Assembly (NCBI GenBank): GCA_946405625.1
Contig: CAMJHQ010000023.1
Span: 1-52,949 of the forward strand
Direction of reading: 5' to 3'
DNA from: an uncultured Lachnospiraceae bacterium
Lineage (GTDB): Bacteria > Bacillota > Clostridia > Lachnospirales > Lachnospiraceae
Length of the DNA: 52,949 nucleotides
The notes beneath the pieces are model-generated. The model saw nothing but the letters and a program-made list of their open reading frames with translations, ran no database searches and was not told where the DNA came from. Below are positions 27,964 through 35,073 of the stretch, one piece after another. Position numbers and translations under genes: made by a program. The stretch's first letter is position 1, and the number at the start of each line of letters is the position of its first letter.

Positions 27964-29730
27964 TCATTCAACTGATAACAAATAGTAATAAATCGGCTGT
28001 CCACCGTTATGGATCTCGAATTCCATATCCGGATACTTCTCCGACAGCTGTGCTGACAGTGTTTCAGCCGCCTCTTCGGTAATATCAGCTCCGTAATAAA
28101 GTGTACAGAGCGCCGAATCTTCATCAACCATACCACCGATCAGCTCTGTGGTAACCGCTACAATATCACTTCCGACCGCATCGATTCCCTTATCGCTGAT
28201 TCCCATGATATCTCCGTTCTTGATTTCCTTGCCGTCGATCGATGTATCTCTTACAGCATAGGTAACTTCGCCGGATTTTACAGTTTCCATAGCTTCCTTC
28301 ATGTTAGCTGTATTATCTTCAACGGATGCGCCTTCCATAAAATTAAGCATCGCACTGATTCCCTGAGGAACAGATTTCGAAGGAATTACTATAACATTTT
28401 TATCATCGCATATAGATGCTGCCTGATTTGCAGCAAGTATTATATTCTTATTATTCGGGAAAACAAATACATTTTCCGCATTTACAGCGCCGACAGCAAA
28501 AAGGATATCCTCAGTGCTCGGGTTCATGGTCTGTCCGCCCGAAAGAACATGATCAATGCCCATGCCCTTCAGGATCTCACACATTCCGTCACCTACGGAA
28601 ACAGCTATAAATCCGTACTTCTTCTTAGGAGTTTCAGCCACAGGTTCCTTCTTTGCGGTTTCACCCTTTCTCTCGAGCTTCATCTGCTTGAAGGCAGCTT
28701 CCTGCTCCTCTGCGCGCTGCTTTTCAGCTTCTATCAGAACTCTCTCGGAGTGCTCCTCACGCATGTTATCTATCTTCATTCGTGTAAGCGCACCGAAGGT
28801 AAGTGCCTTCTCAAAAGCAAGTCCCGGATGATTTGTATGAACATGAACCTTTACAAGCTCTTCATCCGCAACACATACCAGCGAATCACCGATTGAAAGA
28901 AGGTATTCCTTAAAATCCTCAACTTCCTTATCGCTGAGCTCCTTTTCAAGCATTATGATAAATTCTGTACAATAGCCGAACTTAATATCGGCTGTTGATA
29001 TATTATCATTACCGCTTCCCATAGGATATTTAGGTCTAGCAGTAGGAATCTCCTCAAGAAGTCCTGCTCCTCGCATAGGGGCAGACGGCATTGTCTCAAT
29101 AAGCTCAATCTTCTCACCCTTTAATCCTGCAAGGGCACCACGCATAAACTCAACGAGTCCCTGTCCACCCGAATCAACAACTCCCGCTTCTTTAAGTACC
29201 GGAAGCAGATCCGGAGTCTGAGCCAGAACCTCATTTCCGTAATCAAGCACCTGTTCTATAAATGCTATAACATCATCTTCGAAATCGCAGATCTCTTCTG
29301 CCTTTTCAAACATACCTCTTGCAACCGTAAGGATTGTTCCTTCCTTCGGCTTCATTACGGCTTTATATGCTGTCTCTACGGCTCTTGCAAAGCCTGCAGT
29401 AAGATCGTTAACATCAAGAGTTTCCTTGCCTCTGACATCCTTACAGAAACCTCTGAAAAGCTGTGAAAGTATAACTCCCGAATTTCCTCTGGCACCTCTT
29501 AGAGATCCTCCGGAAATAGCCTTTGCCAGAAGATCGATCGTCGGCTTTTCCACAGCTTCTATTTCAGAAGCCGCTGACATTATCGTAAGAGTCATATTTG
29601 TTCCCGTATCACCATCAGGTACAGGGAAAACATTTAATTCATTAATATATTCCTTATTATTACTGATATTATGAGCTCCCGCAAGAAATGCATTTCTGAG
29701 AAGCTCTGCATCAATACTTGTAAGCGACAT
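27964..29730 (-). CDS. fakA: DAK2-domain fatty-acid kinase (FakA/YloV family)
   Basis: 588 residues from the ATG at 29730 with a GGAGGTAA site; the longer frame would run into the upstream gene. The N-terminal DAK2 domain has 'FPVPDGDTGTNM', whose Asp residues bind Mg-ATP, and 'GGSLRGARGNSGVILSQLFRG'. The C-terminal half (about 370-588) is the DegV-like/FakA C-terminal region. FakA phosphorylates fatty acids held by a FakB protein, feeding phospholipid synthesis. The order gls24-fakA-recG is conserved in many Firmicutes. A fatty-acid role here is inferred from the family. Confidence 0.9.
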   Translation of the reverse strand: MSLTSIDAELLRNAFLAGAHNISNNKEYINELNVFPVPDGDTGTNMTLTIMSAASEIEAVEKPTIDLLAKAISGGSLRGARGNSGVILSQLFRGFCKDVRGKETLDVNDLTAGFARAVETAYKAVMKPKEGTILTVARGMFEKAEEICDFEDDVIAFIEQVLDYGNEVLAQTPDLLPVLKEAGVVDSGGQGLVEFMRGALAGLKGEKIELIETMPSAPMRGAGLLEEIPTARPKYPMGSGNDNISTADIKFGYCTEFIIMLEKELSDKEVEDFKEYLLSIGDSLVCVADEELVKVHVHTNHPGLAFEKALTFGALTRMKIDNMREEHSERVLIEAEKQRAEEQEAAFKQMKLERKGETAKKEPVAETPKKKYGFIAVSVGDGMCEILKGMGIDHVLSGGQTMNPSTEDILFAVGAVNAENVFVFPNNKNIILAANQAASICDDKNVIVIPSKSVPQGISAMLNFMEGASVEDNTANMKEAMETVKSGEVTYAVRDTSIDGKEIKNGDIMGISDKGIDAVGSDIVAVTTELIGGMVDEDSALCTLYYGADITEEAAETLSAQLSEKYPDMEFEIHNGGQPIYYYLLSVE

Positions 29731-29749
29731 TAATAGGTTACCTCCAAAA

Positions 29750-30109
29750 TCAGTCAATGACCCGGACGCCTTCAACATAAACGTTAATGGCCTCCACCGG
29801 CATGGACGTATAATCCTCTATCTGATATTTAACAGTAGAAACAAGATTATTTACTACTGTCTTAATATTAACTCCGTAAGCAACGATTATATGAAAATCT
29901 ATAGTAAGAGCGTTATTCTCTCCGATTTCGACGGTCACACCTCTGCTTACATTATCTCCTTTAAGGAGCTTTGCAAGTCCGTCTCTCATACTGAGCGATG
30001 CCATTCCCACTATACCGAAGCAGTCAAGAGCCGCATGTCCGGCAAACTGAGAAATGACTTCTTCATCAACAGATATGCTTCCATTGCTGTTTTCTACATT
30101 CCCTGTCAT
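29750..30109 (-). CDS. Asp23/Gls24 family envelope-stress protein (YloU type)
   Basis: 119 residues. 'GSISVDEEVISQFAGHAALDC', 'GVTVEIGENNALTIDFHIIV' and 'VNVYVEGV'-like segments ('AINVYVEGVRV') identify the Asp23/Gls24 (DUF322) family. These are small soluble proteins, often linked to cell-envelope stress and paired with the DAK2 kinase gene. The ATG at 30109 has a strong AAAGGAGG site. It heads the gls24-fakA-recG transcript. Confidence 0.93.
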   Translation of the reverse strand: MTGNVENSNGSISVDEEVISQFAGHAALDCFGIVGMASLSMRDGLAKLLKGDNVSRGVTVEIGENNALTIDFHIIVAYGVNIKTVVNNLVSTVKYQIEDYTSMPVEAINVYVEGVRVID

Positions 30110-30149
30110 GAAAAACCTCCTTTATTATTTATCCTATATGCTGTATATT

Positions 30150-30178
30150 GCTATATAAATCTAATGACATACTCTCAA
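30150..30178 (-). promoter_or_regulatory. Candidate promoter of the gls24-fakA-recG unit
   Basis: TTGAGA (30178-30173), 17-base spacer, TATAGC (30155-30150) on the minus strand, about 40 bases before the start codon. Confidence 0.4.
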
Positions 30179-30257
30179 GCGATATTGTTATCTGTCTTTT
30201 GACACTTATGTCATTATATATAAATTTACTCTATTTGACAAATGTTTTAAAAACCGC

Positions 30258-30286
30258 TTGCATTTGATTTTTAATTCTGATACAAT
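30258..30286 (+). promoter_or_regulatory. Promoter of rpmB
   Basis: TTGCAT, a 17-base spacer and TACAAT on the plus strand, about 57 bases upstream of the rpmB start; spacing and hexamers fit a strong vegetative promoter. Confidence 0.7.
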
Positions 30287-30343
30287 ACCACATGTTGTAC
30301 GCCTATGGGCGTTAGTTTATAGTGTCGAAGGAGGTGTTAAGCC

Positions 30344-30529
30344 ATGGCAAAGTGTTATTTTTGTGATAAGTCAGTTCACTTCGGAAATCAGGTGAGCCAT
30401 TCTCATAGAAGATCAAACAGAATCTGGAATTCAAACATTAAGAGAGTTAAGGCTAAGGTCGACGGAACACCAAAGACTATCTATGTATGTACATCATGCC
30501 TCAGATCAGGCAAGGTTGAGAGAGCGTAG
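30344..30529 (+). CDS. rpmB: 50S ribosomal protein L28
   Basis: 61 residues beginning MAKCYFCDKSVHFGNQVSHS. It is the zinc-binding form of L28, with CxxC at 4-7 and a second CxxC ('VCTSCLRSGKV') near the C-terminus. It is part of the large ribosomal subunit. A perfect AAGGAGGTG site precedes the ATG. It is transcribed alone, divergent from the gls24 unit, and ends at a strong hairpin. Confidence 0.98.
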   Translation: MAKCYFCDKSVHFGNQVSHSHRRSNRIWNSNIKRVKAKVDGTPKTIYVCTSCLRSGKVERA

Positions 30530-30563
30530 GACACTCTCATTGTTAATTAATTGTTGCTATACT

Positions 30564-30742
30564 GTTATTCACAGTATAAAAGAACCGCGGACAGTTTGCT
30601 TACTTGTAAGCATTAACTTGTCTGCGGTTCTTTTATGTATGCGTAGCATCAGCTTCAATACATGAAATAACGCGTCTCCGAAGGAGACAGCAAGACACGA
30701 AGTGTCGACGTTTTGAATGTATTGAAGCTGACTGTGAATAAC
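30564..30742. repeat. Nested inverted-repeat element between rpmB and the sortase gene
   Basis: Outer 12-bp perfect arms (30564-30575 and 30731-30742, GTTATTCACAGT / ACTGTGAATAAC) enclose first the rpmB terminator hairpin and then a second stem of 14-bp perfect arms (30650-30663 and 30717-30730). Inside the second stem are two small hairpins, each with a GAA loop on the plus strand (30674-30688 and 30694-30706). The left outer arm can alternatively fold with 30558-30565 into its own 8-bp hairpin. No ORF is present. It could be a structured 3' UTR or a small palindromic mobile element; neither is shown. Confidence 0.7.
30578..30634. terminator. Bidirectional terminator of rpmB and the converging sortase unit
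   Basis: Long stem AAAAGAACCGC...GCGGTTCTTTT with a nested small hairpin (TGCTTA-CTTG-TAAGCA) in its loop. T-runs occur in both directions. Confidence 0.85.
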
Positions 30743-30751
30743 TCTTATTAT

Positions 30752-31624
30752 TTATTTAACTCTCTTTGCAACTACAACATATCTTCCTTCATCGGTATGA
30801 TATGAACAGGTTGAAAGTGTGATCAGCTTATCTCCGTAGGACGCCGTTACCGGAATATCATATGGTGTGAGGTTCTTACAATTAAGAACATAATCATCAA
30901 ACTCCTCAGGTACATCAGCATCAAAAAACTGATAATACTTAAATCCCGTATCATCCACTTCCTTGATATTAGTCTTAAATGCCGCTATAACTTCATATTC
31001 GGCATTTCCGTAAATGGTATTGAAGATGACTGTCTTATGCTCTTTATAGAAATCCTCATTCTCATATTCAAGAAGTGCATGGAACATGGTTCCGGCCTTC
31101 ATATTATGTCCGTAAATTACTACATTGTCAGTCGGTTTCACTACATCGCTGTACTTGCTGACAAACAGAGTTCCCGACATACTGTCCTTCTTATCAAAGT
31201 CACGGCGCAGATAATATTCTTCATCTTCAGGTGTCTGAACTACCGGATAGCTGATAAGCGTTCCCGGAATATACAGCCATCCCACCATATCCTTATTCAT
31301 TTCATACAGCTTTGAATACTTTGTGAGGATCATCTTACCGTCAATCTCGGTAAACATCGCAACCGCCGGAGTTCCCGACTCTGCATCACCTGCCGTTGCA
31401 TAGTAGAATTCCTCATCAACATATTCATCATCCTCGGGGATCATTTCAGACAGTTCCTCTGCTCTCGCCTGTCCCTTATGGATCATATAATAGTAATATC
31501 CCAGATATCCTCCGCATCCGACAAATACCAGGATAAAAAATATGAGCAGGACATCGAGAAGCCTGTCTTTGACAGTCTTCTTTTTCTTCCTGCCCTTAGT
31601 ATGTTTCGTTGTATCTTCCTTCAT
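30752..31624 (-). CDS. Class B sortase
   Basis: 290 residues. A basic N-terminus is followed by a transmembrane helix (about 25-47), a 70-residue linker, and a sortase domain with the catalytic His in 'VVIYGHNMKAG', Cys in 'ITLSTCSYH' and Arg in 'GRYVVVAKR'. The 'GWLYIPGTLISYPVVQ' opening and the length are typical of class B. It would cleave a sorting signal and attach a surface protein to peptidoglycan or a pilin. No substrate with an NPQTN-like signal is evident in the window, so it may be a housekeeping enzyme. The ATG has a GAGGAAAG site. It is followed by the nested inverted repeat. Confidence 0.93.
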   Translation of the reverse strand: MKEDTTKHTKGRKKKKTVKDRLLDVLLIFFILVFVGCGGYLGYYYYMIHKGQARAEELSEMIPEDDEYVDEEFYYATAGDAESGTPAVAMFTEIDGKMILTKYSKLYEMNKDMVGWLYIPGTLISYPVVQTPEDEEYYLRRDFDKKDSMSGTLFVSKYSDVVKPTDNVVIYGHNMKAGTMFHALLEYENEDFYKEHKTVIFNTIYGNAEYEVIAAFKTNIKEVDDTGFKYYQFFDADVPEEFDDYVLNCKNLTPYDIPVTASYGDKLITLSTCSYHTDEGRYVVVAKRVK

Positions 31625-31638
31625 ATCTTTCCTCGACT

Positions 31639-32091
31639 TTAAAAGTATTTACCATGCCCCCACAGATTAGCCTTCTTGATAGCAAGGTATTCTTCGTAAG
31701 CCTGTTCTAATATCTGCTTCTCGTTCGGGAATTTAAGCAGATGATAAGCCTCATGATATTTGTAATAACCGGAATCACAGAAGTATTCCTCTCTCTGAGG
31801 CTTGCTGTAAAAGCTGTCCGACATCATAAGATACCAATGGACATCCTTGTTGATAACATCATTATATGTAGTAAATGTATAGCTGCTCTTTCCGACATAT
31901 TTAACAATAGTCGCCTTAACACCTGTCTCCTCGTGTACCTCCCGGAGAGCTGTCTCATTATACTCCTCTCCCTTTTCCACGGTTCCCTTAGGCAAAACCC
32001 ATCCTTCATACCTGTTCTTGTAATTCTTATAAAGCAGAAGTATCTTGCCTCTGAATATTACTACACCACCACAGCTGGTTGCTTCGGTCAA
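31639..32091 (-). CDS. NUDIX hydrolase
   Basis: About 150 residues. The NUDIX box G-x5-E-x7-REVHEETG is complete ('GTVEKGEEYN...REVHEETGV'). Family members hydrolyse nucleoside diphosphates linked to another group; the substrate cannot be told from sequence. No ATG fits: an AAAGGAGGG site is followed 8 bases later by a TTG at 32091, preferred over the TTG at 32097, which is too close. It lies just upstream of the sortase gene, 14 bases away, so they share a transcript. Confidence 0.88.
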   Translation of the reverse strand: MTEATSCGGVVIFRGKILLLYKNYKNRYEGWVLPKGTVEKGEEYNETALREVHEETGVKATIVKYVGKSSYTFTTYNDVINKDVHWYLMMSDSFYSKPQREEYFCDSGYYKYHEAYHLLKFPNEKQILEQAYEEYLAIKKANLWGHGKYF

Positions 32092-32219
32092 TTGCAATCC
32101 CTCCTTTATCTCTGGCGGAGAATTTTTTTTGTTGCTGTTCTATTACACTCTGAACAGTCCTCTCAATTTAATATTATAGACTTTTGACATTGATAAATCA
32201 ATTATAACAATTAATCCGG

Positions 32220-33731
32220 TCAGTCATAAAACTCATCAAATATCTCTCTCGCAACTGATGTTGCGCTTATTCCGTTTTCACTGTAATCCTCAACAACTAT
32301 GCTTACAACTATATCTGCACCGTCTTCCTTTGAACCGGCGTAACCCACAAACCATGAATTGGTTCTTCCTTCATCATCAACCTCCGCGGTTCCTGTCTTT
32401 CCACCACAGTAATATGACTGGCCTGACAGATAACCGGAAGCAGTTCCATACTCGCAGACAGCCTTAAGAAGCGGCATTATATGCCTCACATCATCCCCTG
32501 TCATAATATTTCCGTAAGTTTTCGGACCAAAGCTTCGGATCTCAGCACCGTCGACATTTTCTATCCTGTCGACCATATAAGGCTTCATCAGAACACCGCC
32601 GTTTGTTATGGCACACATAATAAGCGCATTGTGAAGAGGTGATATCAACGTATCTCCCTGTCCGATAACAGTTCCCGGAATCTCAATATCATCCCTTGAA
32701 GAATTAAGTACATACTGTGATTTCGAATAACGACCGTCATACGGCAGCGGCTTATTGAAAAGAAGCTCGCCTGTTAAAGCATACATTTTATCCATATCAA
32801 GCGTAACTCCCATGTTGGAGAAGCTTGTGTTACAGGAATATGCAAAAGACTCTTCAAGCCCTACCTCACCATGCTCGGTACCGTTAATACATCTTATTTC
32901 TATATTATTAAAGTCATCCTCACCATAACATTCATATGAATAGCTGTCATAGTTCGGATTTTCCCTCATATACTCCAATGCGGTAACTATCTTAAATGTA
33001 GATCCCGGCGTATAGAGACCCTGTGTGGCACGGTTGAGAAGCAGTGCTTCTTCATCGCTGTTCTCATCACTATGAACCGTTTCCCAAACCTCATCTATAT
33101 CCTCAGGATTAAATGAAGGACTGGAAACCATAGCAAGTATACGGCCTGTTGAAGGTTCAATAGCTATCACCGCTCCCCTTGCACCGTAAAGCGCATCGGA
33201 TGCCGCACTCTGAAGATCATATCTGAGACTTGTTACAATCCTGTCGCCCGGCTGCTTGTTTCCCGAAAGGTCATTTCCAACCTTCTCGAAAATGTTTACA
33301 TGCGATCTGAGCAGATTAAAATTCTGTTCAAGCTCAAGTCCGGATCTTCCGTATGAATTATAACCCACTACATGGCAGAACAATTCTCCGTGAGGATATC
33401 TTCTCGTTTCATTACCCTCTTCATCCACTTCGGACGTTGCTATAACCTCATCATCGGATGTAACTATATCACCTCTAACAACAAACTGAGCCATTGCATC
33501 CTGTCTTCTGTTTGCCGTATTGGAAATAACCTTCTCAGCATCATGGATCGTATAGTAAAGAATATACGCGAACATACTCATGAACGTAAGCACGATCACA
33601 TATGCTATGAATACCATAGGCTTGTTCTTTTTTCTGTTTTTCTCTTCTTTAATATTCTCCTTCTCCAGGAACTCCGCCAGCTTTTTCGGCAGCTTTTCGT
33701 TCGTAGTATTGGAGGATGCTTTCTTTTTCAT
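32220..33731 (-). CDS. pbpA: Class B penicillin-binding protein (PbpA type transpeptidase)
   Basis: 503 residues from the ATG at 33731. A basic cytoplasmic N-terminus (about 1-37) and one transmembrane helix (about 39-60) precede a short dimerisation region, and then the transpeptidase domain with 'TPGSTFKIV' (active serine near 244), 'SCN' and 'CGGKTGTAE'. It cross-links peptidoglycan outside the membrane. The upstream SEDS gene overlaps it by 83 bases with this start. An ATG at 33617 would avoid the overlap but starts at the membrane helix, and the TTG at 33761 has no ribosome site. SEDS and class B PBP pairs work as a glycan-polymerising and cross-linking unit. Confidence 0.9.
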   Translation of the reverse strand: MKKKASSNTTNEKLPKKLAEFLEKENIKEEKNRKKNKPMVFIAYVIVLTFMSMFAYILYYTIHDAEKVISNTANRRQDAMAQFVVRGDIVTSDDEVIATSEVDEEGNETRRYPHGELFCHVVGYNSYGRSGLELEQNFNLLRSHVNIFEKVGNDLSGNKQPGDRIVTSLRYDLQSAASDALYGARGAVIAIEPSTGRILAMVSSPSFNPEDIDEVWETVHSDENSDEEALLLNRATQGLYTPGSTFKIVTALEYMRENPNYDSYSYECYGEDDFNNIEIRCINGTEHGEVGLEESFAYSCNTSFSNMGVTLDMDKMYALTGELLFNKPLPYDGRYSKSQYVLNSSRDDIEIPGTVIGQGDTLISPLHNALIMCAITNGGVLMKPYMVDRIENVDGAEIRSFGPKTYGNIMTGDDVRHIMPLLKAVCEYGTASGYLSGQSYYCGGKTGTAEVDDEGRTNSWFVGYAGSKEDGADIVVSIVVEDYSENGISATSVAREIFDEFYD

Positions 33732-35070
33732 CTTCTGCTTCTGACGCCTCTTTGCTAACAAGTATGTATGTATATTGGATCATTGAAAACATGATAAGTG
33801 TACTGAATACACTGCTGAGTCCGTAGCTGACCAGTGGCAGTGTAACTCCGGTTGAAGGAATAAACTTCACAGTTCCGCCGACATTCAGGAAAACCTGAAT
33901 TATATAGCACATTGCCATTCCGAAGGTCATATATTTATAGAACGGCTCCTTGCATCTCATTGCTATATTGATGATTGCGATAAAACTGCTCACATATATA
34001 AGCAGCAGCGCAAGTCCGAAGATAACTCCCATTTCTTCGCAGATAGCCGCGAAAATAAAGTCACTTTCGGCAACCGGAATAAGGTATGGCATTCCCTTCC
34101 CGAGGCCGGTACCCGTAAGTCCTCCTGTACCGATGGCAAAAAGCGACTCACAAACCTGATATCCTCCTGTTGACTGAAATTTAAAAGGATCCTTCCACGC
34201 CTCAACTCTGACAAGAATATGAGAGAAAAACGATGTATCCTTAAATAGTGCATACATTCCGAACACACCACCGACTATAAGTCCTATTCCAAGAATCAGA
34301 ATGGTTGTTCTCGATGTTGCGAGATAGACCATAAGGACATAGCATACATAGAATATAAACATCGCACCGAAGTCCTTCTCCGCTACGAGTATCAGACAGA
34401 ATACCGCTGCCACGATTGCATTTATAAAGAGCTCTTTCACCGTCTCGAGTTTAACAAGTGAAGATGCTATGAAAAGAATGAAAAGTATCTTCACGATCTC
34501 CATCGGCTGAATTCCGAGTCCAAAGAGATTGATCCAGTTTCTTGAACCGTTAACTTCAACACCGACATGAGGAAGGAATACCATAAGCAGAAATGCTATA
34601 CCTGCTATAGCATACCCAACGCCCCATTCCTTCAGCTTCGGAAGACGTTTCATCACTGCAGGCAGAAAGCTTGTTATCACAAGCGCCACTGTTGCAAGTA
34701 TAAACTGCTTTCTCGCAAGCGCCGGAGAAAGTCTGAACAGGATCGTATAACCTATAAGCATCAGGAATGCGATATTATTCGTTATCAGTCTCGACGCTTC
34801 TTTATAAACCTCATGAAATATCAGAATATATAGGATGGCTATCAGAATCTCGACCAGATAATACAGCACTATATCTTTATTCATAGTATTAAAATACATA
34901 CACACATGGCAAAGCGCATGAATTATAAAGATATAGACTATCTGATGATTAAGATTTGACTTTCTCTTTGCTGCCGTATGTGCAGTAAAATAAGAAAAGC
35001 ATTTCCACACATATAGTCCCATGAAAATAAGTATAAGGTATTTTGAAATTATACTGATAATATTTACCAT
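33649..35070 (-). CDS. SEDS peptidoglycan polymerase (FtsW/RodA/SpoVE family)
   Basis: 473 residues, about ten membrane helices. 'GVEVNGSRNWINLFG', 'QPMEIVKILFILF', 'VAEKDFGAMFIFY', 'GTGLGKGMPYLIPVAESDFIFA' and 'GVTLPLVSYGLSS' are the conserved SEDS motifs. It polymerises lipid II into glycan strands together with the PBP encoded directly downstream. The N-terminal 100 residues add two or three extra helices compared with a minimal FtsW, and the charged C-terminal tail overlaps the PBP gene. Which of FtsW or RodA it represents cannot be settled from sequence; the separate PbpA-type partner suggests a lineage-specific elongation or sporulation pair. Confidence 0.92.
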   Translation of the reverse strand: MVNIISIISKYLILIFMGLYVWKCFSYFTAHTAAKRKSNLNHQIVYIFIIHALCHVCMYFNTMNKDIVLYYLVEILIAILYILIFHEVYKEASRLITNNIAFLMLIGYTILFRLSPALARKQFILATVALVITSFLPAVMKRLPKLKEWGVGYAIAGIAFLLMVFLPHVGVEVNGSRNWINLFGLGIQPMEIVKILFILFIASSLVKLETVKELFINAIVAAVFCLILVAEKDFGAMFIFYVCYVLMVYLATSRTTILILGIGLIVGGVFGMYALFKDTSFFSHILVRVEAWKDPFKFQSTGGYQVCESLFAIGTGGLTGTGLGKGMPYLIPVAESDFIFAAICEEMGVIFGLALLLIYVSSFIAIINIAMRCKEPFYKYMTFGMAMCYIIQVFLNVGGTVKFIPSTGVTLPLVSYGLSSVFSTLIMFSMIQYTYILVSKEASEAEDEKESILQYYERKAAEKAGGVPGEGEY

Positions 35071-35073
35071 TAT

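Noticed and set aside
30752-31624. Sortase as the anchor enzyme for the giant Rhs protein
   Set aside because: Neither the Rhs protein nor the mini-YD protein shows an LPxTG or NPQTN-type sorting signal, and the genes are 13 kb apart.
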